From Niebla homalea (Eukaryota > Ascomycota > Lecanoromycetes > Lecanorales > Ramalinaceae), in the NCBI GenBank assembly GCA_019925105.1, contig JAHGAU010000006.1:62001-126000 (forward strand): a DNA stretch of 64,000 nucleotides, written 5' to 3'. Position numbers and translations under genes: made by a program. The notes under the pieces are model-generated. The model did no database searches, was not told where the DNA came from, and worked only from the letters and a program-made list of their open reading frames with translations. Below are positions 1 to 11,722 of the stretch, piece after piece (position 1 is the first letter of the stretch; every line of letters begins with the position of its first letter).

Positions 1-704
1 CAATCACTTGGTCAATGTCATATATGATCTCGCAGCCCGTTGGAACGAATATGGTCCCGAATTGAGGGCCGAGATAGAGGAAGTCCTCGCAGCCAGCCAA
101 GGCGTGTGGAAGAAGAGTACTCTCACCAAGTTGTCGAAATTGGACTCTTTCTCGAAAGAGTCGCAACGGATGAATCCTCCAAGTGCTCGTGAGTCTCCTT
201 CGATGATGGTCTGACCTCCGCATACTTATCAGATTAAAACAAGTATCTTTCAATCGCAAAGTCCAGAGGCCTTATACGATCCCTTCGTCCTCGCCTCCTT
301 ACACTCTTCGCAAGGGCAGCTACGTCGCAGTTGCTGCAGGTCCAATACTAGCCTCCGAAGATGTGTACTCTGAGCCAGAGGTGTTTGATGGTTTTCGTTT
401 CCATCGGATGCGCTCTGAGCCTGAGGCGGAGCAGCATAACCATCAATTCGTGAGCACTGCTCTCGACAGCATGACTTTTGGACACGGGAGGTATGCTTGC
501 CCTGGCAGATTTTTTGCAAGCAACGAGAGCAAGATAATACTGGCTATTTTGATCCTTAATTACGACATCCGATTTGGCACAGAGGCCAAAGAGGGTAGGC
601 CAATGGGAGTGGATATACGAGAACGCCCCAATAACCGGTTCTTTGCAGATGCTTGCTTCCCAGACCCTAATGTAAAGATCTGGTTCCGGAAGAGGAAAGG
701 GTGA
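1..704 (+). CDS. Cytochrome P450, 3' part only (gene cut by window edge)
   Basis: C-terminal part of a fungal heme-thiolate monooxygenase; the gene starts left of the window. Two exons are visible, 1-188 and 244-704, with a 55-bp intron at 189-243 (GTGAGT donor, AAG acceptor). Joining them gives the continuous family pattern MNPPSALSFNRKVQRPYTI. The K-helix ExxR is ESQR just before the intron. The heme-binding loop FGHGRYACPG lies near 478-507 and supplies the cysteine thiolate ligand. The text after it (RFFASNESKIILA) resembles the ent-kaurene-oxidase-like P450s common in terpenoid and indole-diterpene clusters; that subfamily is an inference. It is followed on the same strand by an O-methyltransferase, so it is probably a tailoring oxidase of the same cluster. 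The substrate cannot be read from sequence. Confidence 0.9.
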
Positions 705-1302
705 AGTTGTTTGGAAAATTTGTAATCATAATCGCGGATAGAGGATCAATCCTTTGCCTCGAGCATGCTTTGCATCTAGATAGGTGGAAAAGCCTATTCT
801 AGTCCCTCAATTCTATAGCAGTTCCTTTTGGTAAGCAAAGACAGGGCAGACAAGTCAAGTTTTCCTGCGTTACTTCGAAGAGTAATGTGAGCATCAACAG
901 TAATGATTATTTCGGAGGCTCCCTTAGCACGCTTCCTGGAGATATTTGTGAATAGGATTGATATGACATAATCGAAGCGTACCTGGACAAGGCTGCTCGG
1001 TCGGACGAACTTCATGCGGGGTCAGCTTCATGCAGTGTCAACTTCATGCATTTGCATATGTCACATCTTGTGGCCGAAATTTTTCGGCCATTCAGAACTA
1101 CGTCTTCTCAATTCACAGGTGGGGACTTTCGAGAGATTTGATCAACAGCTCCGCCATGTCTCTGCTGATGTTATACAACTACTGCTGACTGCCCCAGGTG
1201 CTCGGTGGTTTGGGCGAATTATCCACAATTAATCAACCAATTTTTTGTATCAAAGTTTCAACGACAGCTTAGCATTCCATATCACCAACATCCCGATAAA
1301 GG
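705..1302. other. Intergenic spacer between P450 and O-methyltransferase
   Basis: I see no coding region here. The stretch holds the P450 3' untranslated region and the promoter of the methyltransferase that starts at 1303. Confidence 0.5.
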
Positions 1303-2858
1303 ATGGCGCCTCAATCAGAGCTCCTCCGCCTTGCAGAGGATATACATAGCAAGACCTTCAAGATTGTGAACCTTCTGCGTAAGCATGAACAGGGTGAGCC
1401 GACTTTTGAGCCCGACTCTCCCACCATTGGTCTGGCTACTGAAAACGGCGACTTCAAAACCCTGAAGAATTCAGTCAACGAAGCTGCAAACGATCTTCTA
1501 CTGCTCATCAACGGGCCTAGAACCTTTTTACGCACCTTCTTGACTAGCCACTACGAATTGGCTGTGTTCCAAGTAGCAATTGAATACAGATTCTTCCAGA
1601 ATGTCCCCGCAGTTGGTAATATTCACGCAGCTCGGCTCGCGGAGATCGTAGGCATGGACCCCGACAGGACTGGCCGCTTGCTACGTACGCTCGCGACACA
1701 TCGAGTATTCAAGGAGGTCGAGCCAGATATGTTTTCCCACTCCGCCACCTCGGTCATTCTAGCCACAGATCAGGATGTAAACAGTGCCGCGGGGATGCAG
1801 TAAGTGGCTCATGCTCTTCAAAATGACTTTGTGCTTAGCACGCTCGCCAAAACGCTCGACTGATACCTCCTGCAAATTGTTATCAGGATGGACGAGATGT
1901 TCCGAGCAGCTTCTGAAACTTCAACGGCGATGCGCAAAAGCCCGTATGGAACCAGAAGCGAGGACTCGCCCTTCAAAGCTCGACATGGTCTGCATACCTT
2001 CGAATTTTACGCAAAACATCCCGAGAAAGCGGCTCGTTTCGCTCAAGCGATGGCAGGCGTCTCGCAGAGTATGTATTATCGCTTCTTTTCGGACTTTCGA
2101 CCCACATTGCGTGACATCTGAGCTTTCACGCTCCGCTGACACGCAGTCATCACCCTAGTGGATCGACAATTCTCGGAGCTGCGCAATGGTTATGCTTGGC
2201 AGCGATTTAACAAGGGCAAAGTCGTTGACATCGGTGGTGGCAGCGGACACGTATCCATTTACCTGGCCAAGGTACTTGAAATGATCTCCGCACATACTAG
2301 CCTTGCCTTTCACGGCCGAGTCTTTCCTGTTCTCTTCCTTGATCGCATGTCAGGCTAACTACCTCTACCCCGTAGCAATTCCCCAGCCTTTCCTTTGTCG
2401 TTCAAGATGAGTCCTCCCAGATGACCGCTCAAGGGACTTCCCTTCTCGAATCCTTGCCCCACGTCCAGCCCAGAGTCTCCTATATGAAACACAACTTCTT
2501 TTATCCGCAGCCAATAACCGATGCATCCGCCTACTTCATTCGCCAATGCGTCCACAATTGGCCGGACGCTGAGTGCGTGACCATCCTACGTGCCATTGTG
2601 CCTGCCTTGGAGAAGTGCGCACCAGGGACGCCGCTATTGATCAATGATACTGTACTGCCGGAACTAGACCAAAAGACGCGGTACGAGGAACGAGTGTTGC
2701 GGCAGTTGGACATGGCGATGATGGTGGTGTTGAACGCCAAGCAGAGGACCGAAAAGGAGTTTCGGCAGCTAGTACAGAAGGCAGATAGTAGGTTAGAAGT
2801 GGTAAGAGTGCATAGTGAGGGGTCCATGGGGCTGCTCGAGGTGCAACTGAGGCAGTGA
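1303..2858 (+). CDS. SAM-dependent O-methyltransferase (plant-type class II fold)
   Basis: Predicted 428-aa small-molecule O-methyltransferase. Four exons: 1303-1799, 1887-2068, 2147-2271, 2376-2858; introns 1800-1886, 2069-2146 and 2272-2375, and the joined length divides exactly by three. The N-terminal part (about residues 75-170) looks like the winged-helix dimerisation domain of this family. The SAM-binding glycine motif VVDIGGGSG is at about 252-260. The catalytic-base histidine expected in FLR..LHDW is seen as FIRQCVHNWPD, His about 328. Length and layout fit fungal enzymes of the sterigmatocystin O-methyltransferase type. It lies directly downstream of a P450 and next to FAD oxidases, so it likely methylates a hydroxyl on the cluster product. 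Substrate unknown. Confidence 0.9.
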
Positions 2859-3695
2859 TACAGCACTCAGGATGGGGCCATGATGCTATTCGTTATGGTG
2901 GTAGATGTGCTTTTCAGGACAGAGAATGCCTTTTTCGGGGACATGTATGGCTGCGATACAGATCTTTTGACCTGGTATCTGATGAAGTGAACTAGCCACA
3001 TTGTTCCGAGCGCTTCTTATCTCAATGAAGAATTTACCAGAACAGCATCCCTGGCCGCTCCATTACGATCAATCAATCGCATCCTAACGTACAGCGTTGT
3101 TGCTGCATGCAGACTTGCGACGAACATTCAGGCGACCGGCATGAGGCCGTATATCAGCTCAGACAGCTCAGTCAATGCTACTACTAGCCATAGCATTAAG
3201 AATAATTCTTTCGTAACTGGGTAAAAATGCTAAGAGCCGGGGCTGGACTTTGCTGACGATCGCCACAAGCATACAAGATGAAGACAGAACTCATGTGCCG
3301 AAGATAGGACAAGTTTAACGATCCAGATGGAGATGTTTCCTTGTGCAATCATATTCAAACCCGAGTCTTTAAATGTTCGTCATCAGACTTTCAACCAACC
3401 CTTGCCAGAAGTCACGGTAACAAATCTTTATGAACGAATTTCAAATTTTCAACATTCTCTTCGAAGGAGAGGCGCACAAATAGGTGAATGAGCTTCAAAC
3501 CGTGATAGCTGGGGCAATGGTGTTGGGTAAAGGTAGTCTATGATCACAAGGATCAAGCTCGACCTTGCTACTCCACTCTCTCGATCGGTGGATTGATCAA
3601 GACAACAACATCGAGCTTCGAAACAATCTACTATCTCATCACTTTCCACCAGCCTCCACGGACTGCGGTGACCTTGTCACGTACTTCTCTCCACT
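2859..3695. other. Intergenic spacer, convergent 3' ends
   Basis: Lies between the 3' ends of the methyltransferase (plus) and the FAD oxidase (minus). I see no convincing coding region, RNA gene or repeat. Confidence 0.5.
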
Positions 3696-5473
3696 TCAAG
3701 TCAATTTGAAACCCCCAGGGACCTGCGTCTGAAATACACCTGTAGGATCGTATTTTTTGCTGACGGCTTGCATCTTCTGAAAGCTCTCAAGTCCATAACT
3801 CCTGATTGGATCCTGATTCTTGAAAGCATCGTTCAGAAAAATATAAGGATCATACACGCCGCGCTTCTTGGTGAGCGCGTTGACCATCTCATACGTCTCC
3901 TGGATCAATTGGTAGACATAGTCATCATCTTTCGCCAGGTTCCAACCCCAAGACATATTCATCCAGAGCTGCGCTCGGGGCTGTAAAGTCTGTGGCCTGC
4001 CGCCGGTTGTCTTCGCGACGTCGATCATTGACTTAGAGATTGGTTGCGGAATCAGGACTTGGGTTCCCCCATTCACGCTTTTCATCTTTTGACCTTGCTG
4101 CGCGCACAGCTCAATCACGTCTCTGTACGTGGTACTATTGTCGAGAACCAGATTACTAAAGCCATAGCTATAGCGAGGGACCACCTGAGCAGGACCCACT
4201 GTGATAAGGTCCAAGAAAGTGGGGTGCAGTGTGGTAGTATCCGCTACAGCAGGAATCTTGTAAAAGGCGTCAAAAGCCGCTGGGGTAGTGTTCACCGAAT
4301 CAAAATAGACGAGCGTGAGAAATAGGGTCCCATTTGTGGGAACAAGATCGGCGATGACTGAGGATTTGGGGTCAAGTTGTCCGATGCGTTGATACTCGGC
4401 AAAGGCGTCGGACACAGCACCAAGTTGGCTCGAATCCCATTGGCGGAGGCCACCCCACACAGCGCCCATGGGATATGTCCGGGTGGTGATGTGTGTGGTC
4501 ACGCCAAAATTGTTTTGCCCGGCTTTCATGGCGAACCAAAGATCACTGTTATAGGTGGCATTGGCATTGGTGAGGGTGCCATCAGCAAGCACCATCTGTA
4601 AAATTTATCAGTCGATGCTTTCTTCAGGTGACTGGCTGGGAGGGGTGGGTACAAACCTCGAAGTTGACCACATTATCACTTGCGAAACCGTGCTCATTGG
4701 ACAGATGAGATAACCCTCCTGGATCAGCCAGTCGTTAGAGCGAAGGGAGCAGACAAGCAAACCCAGTGTGACCAACCTCCAGTGATGAGAGCCATCCCGA
4801 CAGGTGCAAGTCTACCGCCCACCACAATCCTCTGCTGAGGGATCAGCGCCTCGTAAACGCTCCCCCAAGTGTTCCCCATGCCAAGGCGCGCAGTCTCTGC
4901 CTTAGCGTCATACTCGACGGTTGTCAATTTGTGCATGGCGATCAGGACGCCATCGTCAGTGCTAGCAAATCCTTTGAAGGGAGAGTGACCCCCACTTCGG
5001 ATAGCGTACGTGGCTCCTGTGATAGAGAGAAGGCCCACCGCCCACTGGACTTCTTGGATGGTTGTCGGCTCGAATATGCAGTTGGGAAGAGCCCAAGCGG
5101 TCGGTGACCTGGTACGGTCTTTGAGCGAGACATCCACTCCGACCACAATGTACTAGGTACAAGCTGGAGTAGGGTTTACGCACCAATGTTGCTCGGCTTC
5201 ACTGACATATATCGTACCATCCAGCGGCGTGACGAGATCCGGGTTTCGGTACGCGTTCAATATTCCACAAGTGACATTAATATTATTGGAGGAGGCGTAC
5301 ACCGACTCGGGGATGGTGATGTTGCCCTGTTGGCGGCTGACATAGGTTTCGATATTCTGTTTCAGAGACGCACTACTGTCCAGCCTTGGGGCTGCGCGAA
5401 CTGCACGAATTGAGAAGGTGACCTGCAGGACAAAAGTTCCGACCGAAGCCGCTACGGATGTAGGGAAATGCAT
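3696..5473 (-). CDS. Secreted FAD-linked oxidoreductase, BBE/VAO type, mono-covalent
   Basis: Predicted 527-aa flavoprotein oxidase. Exons on the minus strand: 5473-5184, 5108-4777, 4718-4657, 4595-3696; introns of 75, 58 and 61 bp, all GT...AG, and the joined frame is exact. Residues 1-28 look like a signal peptide ending near AVRAA. The FAD-binding PCMH-type domain starts at about residue 97. RSGGHS places the flavin-linking histidine at about 138. The position that carries a second flavin-linking cysteine in berberine bridge enzyme reads ALITGGGLS here, with no cysteine, so only His linkage is expected. The C-terminal KKYDPTGVFQ is the usual BBE-like ending. It is divergent from the P450 at 6208 and shares a 734-bp promoter with it. 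Likely an oxidation or cyclisation step of the cluster. Confidence 0.9.
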
Positions 5474-6207
5474 GATTGCTGATGAAAATTTACGAGTGAA
5501 CGATCAAAACGGATACGTGGTAACAATCATTCATTGAATCTGTAGGAGCTATAAGGAATAACATCTCAACTTCCACGAGGTTTTTCTGGAGTTTTATAAT
5601 CCTTCTTTGCTCCGCTTTGCAACACACCATCTATGAGCCCCTCGAAGGCTTTACTCACCTTACTACGCCTTGTTACACCCTCCAACTCCAGTAGGTTTCA
5701 ATGCCCAGCAATCATGGCGGCTTTCGACGTTCAAATGCGACCTTGAACGCTTCTCCAACCGAGAAGAATACGGTTCAGACTCGATTTCGCACTGAAAAGG
5801 ATGCATCCTGCTGACGGAAGCCAAAAGAAAAACCATGACACAAAGTTTCAGGACGAAGGCGCATTGAATCCTGCATGCCGAGGGATGAACGTCAACCCGA
5901 CGGAATTCGGGGCTGGAACCGTAAGTCAGAATCGATCGGCCCTAAGAGATTTTTGCGTGCTGATCTGCATCAGAAACTGCAGGGACCAATTTTGGCCTTG
6001 GCCTTGTATAGCCTTGCCTTAGTCCAGTGCTTGCTAGAATCGACTCGGGCTAAAAGATCTGGATTGCTAATTCTTTTGAGAGAGAAGCAACGGAACTATA
6101 TTGAAACTTCCACAGAGAGATCGGTTGATCTGGAATCCTCAGCGCTATTGGCCTCGCCCACCGTTGTCATCACATTATCATCAGATTCAGAGGTCGATTT
6201 AGCTTGA
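5474..6207. promoter_or_regulatory. Divergent promoter between FAD oxidase and P450
   Basis: A 734-bp head-to-head intergenic region. The arrangement would allow shared regulation of both genes. I see no motif that I can name with confidence. Confidence 0.5.
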
Positions 6208-8171
6208 ATGGATTGGGGGGAGGGTTCCGCTGCTTTTCCAAAGATCGGAACGTTATCCATGATTATTACTGCCTACTTTCTGTGGTTCAGCTGGCGCCTC
6301 ATTTATCGTGTCTACTTTCATCCACTGTCAAAGTATCCAGGATCGAAACTTGCAGCGGTCTCAACAGAATGGTACGAGTGGTGGTGGAATATTCATAAAC
6401 CTGGAAGGCTGCTTTTTGAGATCGAGAGACTTCATAAAGAAAACGGTGCGTCAATTACGATCCAGGTTGTTAGAAGTCCGACGAGGCTGATCCGTCTTTC
6501 CGAACTTTCCAGGCCCTGTGATCAGGATCGGCGTCGACGAATTACATATCAACTCCCCAGAATTTTTCCAAGAGATGACCAAAGTCGGCTCCAAGTTTCA
6601 CAAAGAACCGAATTTCTATCGTGGTATATCTTTTCCAACGTCATCTATTGGACTGGTCGATCCAAGTGCTCACCGCATCCGGCGGCAAACCCTGAATCCA
6701 TTGTTCACGGCCGGTCGGATTCAGATGATTGCACCAAGGCTCCAGGGTAAGATTGAGCAGTTGTGTGCCAGATTGGATGACCTTGTAGGTGCAGACAAGC
6801 CGATCAACCTCTACGCTGCGTTCAAAAGCGTTACCATGGACATTGTGTCGGAGCTGATCTTTGGTCAATCGTTCGGCGTCATTGACTCAGACGGTTTTCG
6901 TCATCCCCATCTTGATGCGTTGCACGATGCAGTGAAAAAGGCTTGGATTTTCCGAGCGTTCCCAACGTTGGCCTGGTTGTCTTTAAACATGCCTGATTGG
7001 ATTTCCTCGAAACTTTTTCCCGTCCCAATCAAAGAATTTGGAAAGGTCTGTGGAGACAAAACTTGTAGAATAAAGAGAGCTTTAGCTAATGGGTGCTTCA
7101 TGGTGATGGGTCGTAGGTATGTCAAGGGCGAATTGATAATTACTTGCAAGAACGGGAGTCAAGCCAAAAAACCTCCTCGGATGTCTTGGAACAACTGTTG
7201 AACCCACATGCAGCCCCTGGCCACACAGTGCCAAGCGCCAGTGGTCTCAACGAAGAGGCACTGACCCTCTTGACGGCTGGAAATGATACCACGTCGAATG
7301 CTCTGATCTTAGGGGCCTACTTCATCCTTACCCACCCTGAAGTTCATCAAAGGCTAGTCGCAGAGCTTCGGCTGGCATTTCTGGAGGTCAAGGGCGCTGT
7401 GACGTTCGAGAAAGCGAAGGAATTACCCTATCTGGTACGCAACATGTACCTCCTCTGTGGATTTTTGACCGTTTCCCACCGTGCGACATGAGCAGAGTAA
7501 CGGCACCTAAGATCTTCCCAAGACCTAGACTGACTTTTCCAAAAGACAGCGGTTCTAAAGGAGGTTCTTAGATGTTCAAGTCCACTTCCTGGCCGCTTGC
7601 CCCGTATCGTTCCTTCCGAAGGTGCTTATTTAAATGGACAATGGTTGAATCCAGGGGTACGCTTTTATTTGGAGACATTTGCATCCATCTATACTTACTA
7701 ACAGTGTCTTATCGTCGTCGTCCTAAGGTCATCGTGCACACCTCAGCCTATCTGCTGAATCGCCATGAGTCCGTCTGGGGAGCAGACAGCAACGAGTTTG
7801 ATCCAGATAGATGGACGCAGGAGCCATTGAAAGCTAAGGACAGGTACATGACGTCGTTTGGAAAGGGATCCCGGCAATGTCTGGGTTTTCAGTGAGTCTC
7901 TTTAGTTGAAAGCATCCACTTTGACGTAAATATAACTAAGTGTGACGCTAGTCTGGCTTGGTGCGAATTGTATCTTCTGATGGCAACCCTGTTTCGGCGA
8001 TACGAGATCAAGATTCACGATACGACTCCAAAAGACATGGAATGGACAGACCATCTTCTGATGCTGTGAGCTGCAAAAATACTGTGCTCATAAACATGAC
8101 TTTGCTAATGACCTTTTTCAAGGTTCAACGGTAACGATTTCCACATAAAATTGACCCCAAGGTTGGCTTGA
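6208..8171 (+). CDS. Cytochrome P450, full length (trichodiene-oxygenase-like)
   Basis: Predicted 508-aa microsomal P450. Seven exons: 6208-6445, 6513-7045, 7117-7434, 7546-7656, 7728-7891, 7952-8065, 8123-8171; introns of 57-111 bp, and the joined frame is exact. A hydrophobic anchor (about residues 14-35) precedes the proline-containing hinge FHPLSKYPG. HKENGPVIRIGVDELHI is the typical N-terminal block of the fungal CYP58/trichodiene-oxygenase-like group. I-helix AGNDTT is at about 310-315, K-helix ExxR is KEVLR, the PERF region is FDPDRW, and the heme loop FGKGSRQCLG places Cys at about 451. All core P450 elements are present. The start was chosen at 6208 because it gives the membrane anchor directly. 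It is divergent from the FAD oxidase and probably a cluster oxygenase; substrate unknown. Confidence 0.92.
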
Positions 8172-9338
8172 ATGATCTAGGTCACACCGCTTTCGATATA
8201 TCAATGTACGAGGGAGTTACGGTTGTGCAAATCGCAGTGTCTTAAGACAGGCAGTTTAGGGTTAGTTAAAAAAAGTACTCTCTTGATCATGGAACCTTAC
8301 ATCTAATATCTTCCTACGCGACCGACTTGAAACATCAGTTTCGCAGTCACAGAAGAGCATGAATGATGGAACCAAAGAATTAGAGGCGATGTGGAGTTCA
8401 ATGCCATGCCCATACACAACCATCTGGTATTAAAGCCTGACTAGCTTTATCTGGGTAAGTCATGGATCTTGATGTCATCACCCCTTATTACCTTTGCACG
8501 TAGAGCACATTGATACCACGATCATCGGGCTCGGTGATGGTCCTGAATTTAATACCATCTCACTGCGTCTCGAGTCATGGCACAGATGACTAGATTTCAG
8601 TTCTCGATCGTTCGAGAGTCTAAGTCTTATTGAGCTTCCTCATCATACCAACGAGGTTCAAGCTCTTCACGTTTTCTGAGCTGTTGACCTACGTGCCGCT
8701 CCAGCCCAAGGCTGTAAACAAGCTATATGAGCAACCAGATGTGGCACAGCTTTTCTCGAGGGCGATGTCCGATGGGCGTCGGCTCTAATCTACGATACTA
8801 ATCTTTCTTCGGCCCGTGTACCAACTCTGCTCTTACCCGATCTGCCTTAACACTATTGGACTACGATTGATGGAAATCCCCTCATGACCCACCTTCAGTG
8901 AGACACACTGCAACCCCATAAATCTTGTCCGAAGTTTCAGCTTGAGTGCCGACTTCGACTTGGGTCCAAGAATGTGACAACCATCAATGAGACAACCAAT
9001 AAGCCGCCTGTTATGAGCCTATGGGCTGCTTCGAACTGCCCCAATTCGAATGGTATGGAAGCCATAGGCTCTAAGAAGCTGAAAAGATGGCAGTCACATA
9101 AGTCCACGCCACCATTGCTGGTAGCAGGGGTGGCAACCTTAAGCAACTCGCCGATTTGCCCCTTTACCGAAGGCGTCCACTCCGTCCCAAGAGGACGACA
9201 AGGACAGAGGAGCGTCCGTAGAAGGCTGAGTGAGACCCTGTTTAAAGACCCTCGCTCTGTTACAGTCTGCGTGCTCTCACAGCGCTGCTCACATCTTGTT
9301 TCGTGCCTGGTCTGTGAAAATCTTAAAGCTCTCGAAAA
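8172..9338. other. Intergenic spacer, about 1.2 kb
   Basis: I see no supportable gene. The right part is the promoter of the second FAD oxidase. Short open frames around 8937-9342 overlap on both strands and show no protein-like pattern. Confidence 0.45.
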
Positions 9339-11228
9339 ATGAATCCAAACCTAACCATCTGGCTCTTTATTATTGCCAATTTTGCCTGGCCTCTCTCTTC
9401 CCTACCGTATATTTTCGAACGTGCTGTCGAGGGAAGGACTGCTTTAATGCTTAATGCTTCCAGCTTTCAACGCGACTTGGGCCCTCTCTTATCTCGTGGG
9501 GCCACTCTCTACTTCCCGTTCAGCCCCGGGTTTGCAAACGCGACCAGTAGATGGAGCGCCTATGCAGAGCCTCAGATTGCTGCCGTTGTTGAGCCTGGAG
9601 ACGCGGCTGACGTATCTATTACGGTATGCCTATATCTTTGGTTCGGCTAGCAATCCCTGAGTCGCATTTCTGATTAGATTCGCCCAGGTCACGTATGCGG
9701 GCAAGTACGGGATTCCATTCCTCGCCGTAAACAAGGGCCATGGCTCGACGGAGACATTAGGGAGAGCTAGAATGGCGATCGAAATTCACATTCGCTCCCT
9801 CAACAACATCGCATTGGCACCTGACGGCAACACTGCCAGTGTTGGTGATGGGACTTTCAATCAAGAACTCATTGATGCGGTTTGGGCTCAAGGGAAGGCC
9901 TCTGGTATACACTCCGCAAAAAAGTTGAGAAAGCATTCACTGACCATATCCGCCTTCAAGCTTCGGGTAGTTGTGCTTGCGTCGGATTGATGGGAGCGGC
10001 GCTTGGGGGGGGTCTCGGACGCTATCAAGGATTTTACGGATTGTTGGCAGATAACATGGTTGATGCAGACCTGGTTTTGGCCAATGGCAAAGAGATAACC
10101 GTCTCCAAAACCGCTTATCCTGATCTCTTCTGGGGTATCCAAGGCGCTGGCCACAATTTCGGCATTGTTACTCGTTTTACCTTGAGAATATTCGACTCTC
10201 CCTCTCAAGACTGGTATTTTGCCCAATTCATCTTCACTGAAGATAAGTTGGAAAGATTTGTGGCTCAAGTCAACGAAATGATGAACAATGGAACACAGAG
10301 GAAAGAGTTAATGAACTATTTCGTCCTTGCCAGGGATGCGGCTATCAGTACAGACGTGAGCAGTGACTGTCCTCCGAAACTCTCTTTTTCGGAGACACTG
10401 GGTATACTGCTAATGTCTTCCTCCTCTAGCCCATAATCGTGTTTAATATCTTCTACATTGGCACGAAAGAGCAAGCCGCTCCCTATACAGCCCCTTATTT
10501 TGACCTTGACCCAGCTTTCCACAACGACTCCAGCGTCCCTTATCCTGTTCTAGCCAGCGTCACCGGTCTCGGAGTCAATGATTTCAGTTGTCAGCATGGA
10601 TACAATCGGCTTCAATACCCTGTGGGCCTACTTACCTACAACGTCTCCAATGTGCGCGCCGTATATCAAGCTTTTCAGAAACAGACCGAAGAGATACCAG
10701 CACTAAATTTCTCCACCGCCGTGTTCGAGGGTTATTCTCTAGAAGGCGTCAAGGCGGTCCCTGCTGACTCAACTGCATACCCTCATCGTGAAGACAATAT
10801 CTTGGCGTACGTAAGGCGTAATTATCTTATACTGACTAACCTCGGAGGCGTCAAGCTTCTTGTTCGTCTTATCCCTAGGAGTCTCCCCTTCTTGGCTTTT
10901 ACATCCCCTCATCCCTCCATCGTCCTTTCCGACGGGGGATCCAGCTTCAGAACTGACGAATTTTTTCTTCAGATCTATTCTTGCAGTCTACGCACCAGAC
11001 CCGACCCTAGACGCTACTGCCGTCGCCTGGGCTCGCTCCATCCGTGATCTCATGCAAGCAGGGCAACCGACCCGCCAGCTCAACGCATATGTCAACTACG
11101 CATTCGGCGACGAAACACCGGAGCAAGTGTATGGATATGAGCCGTGGAGATTGGAGAGATTGAGGGGCTTGAAAAGGAAGTATGACCCATTTGGGCGATA
11201 CAACTTTTACGAACCGATTGCGCTGTGA
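9339..11228 (+). CDS. FAD-linked oxidoreductase, BBE type, possible bicovalent flavin
   Basis: Predicted 509-aa secreted or secretory-pathway flavin oxidase. Exons: 9339-9623, 9688-9904, 9961-10355, 10430-10806, 10973-11228; introns of 64, 56, 74 and 166 bp, and the joined frame is exact. The first 20 or so residues form a hydrophobic signal or anchor. VNKGHGST gives the flavin-linking histidine at about 113, in the KGHG variant rather than RSGGH. After the second intron GSCACVGLMG aligns with GVCPTVGVGG of berberine bridge enzyme, so Cys about 172 could make the second flavin bond; this is inference. The FAD domain continues through LFWGIQGAGHNFGIVT. The BBE C-terminus KRKYDPFGRYNFYEP is intact. 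It is quite divergent from the other FAD oxidase in the cluster, so the two probably do different chemistry rather than being recent duplicates. Confidence 0.9.
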
Positions 11229-11722
11229 GGGATTCTGGCGCTTCGTCGATTAAGTCATGGATAAGTAGAGAGTAAGAAGAGCAGGTGAGACGTGCATGGA
11301 GAGGGAATGAATGGAGGATGGAGCATGTGCCAAACTCACCCGCAGCGGTTGAAGAGAAGCATCTTGCACTTAAGGGGGAGAGATGGAGTCAATGGAGCTG
11401 CGTTCGATAATTCCATGTAGTGATCACAGCATTACGAACGTGCCACCGTGTCTCTGGGCCGATCTCATTTCAATTGCCCACCCGCGCCACAAAATTGATC
11501 CACTATAGTGCTCTCCACGACTTTCAGCGCATTCATGACGTCCCTCCAGACCCGGCGTCTAAGCGCGTCGCCCTCGGGCCCTGCAATGATAGGTTTCAGG
11601 CTATGGAGCAAAAGTCAGCCACAGATATCAAACAAATGTGTCAAGGCAACGGACAACAGCCCTATCAGCGTTTACTTCCGGACAAGAGAGAAGGACATGA
11701 GGATGACAGCAAAGAAAAGAAG
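11229..11722. other. Convergent intergenic spacer
   Basis: Lies between the 3' ends of the FAD oxidase and the short-chain dehydrogenase. I see no supported feature. If the dehydrogenase has an unseen 3' intron, its last exon could reach into this stretch. Confidence 0.4.
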
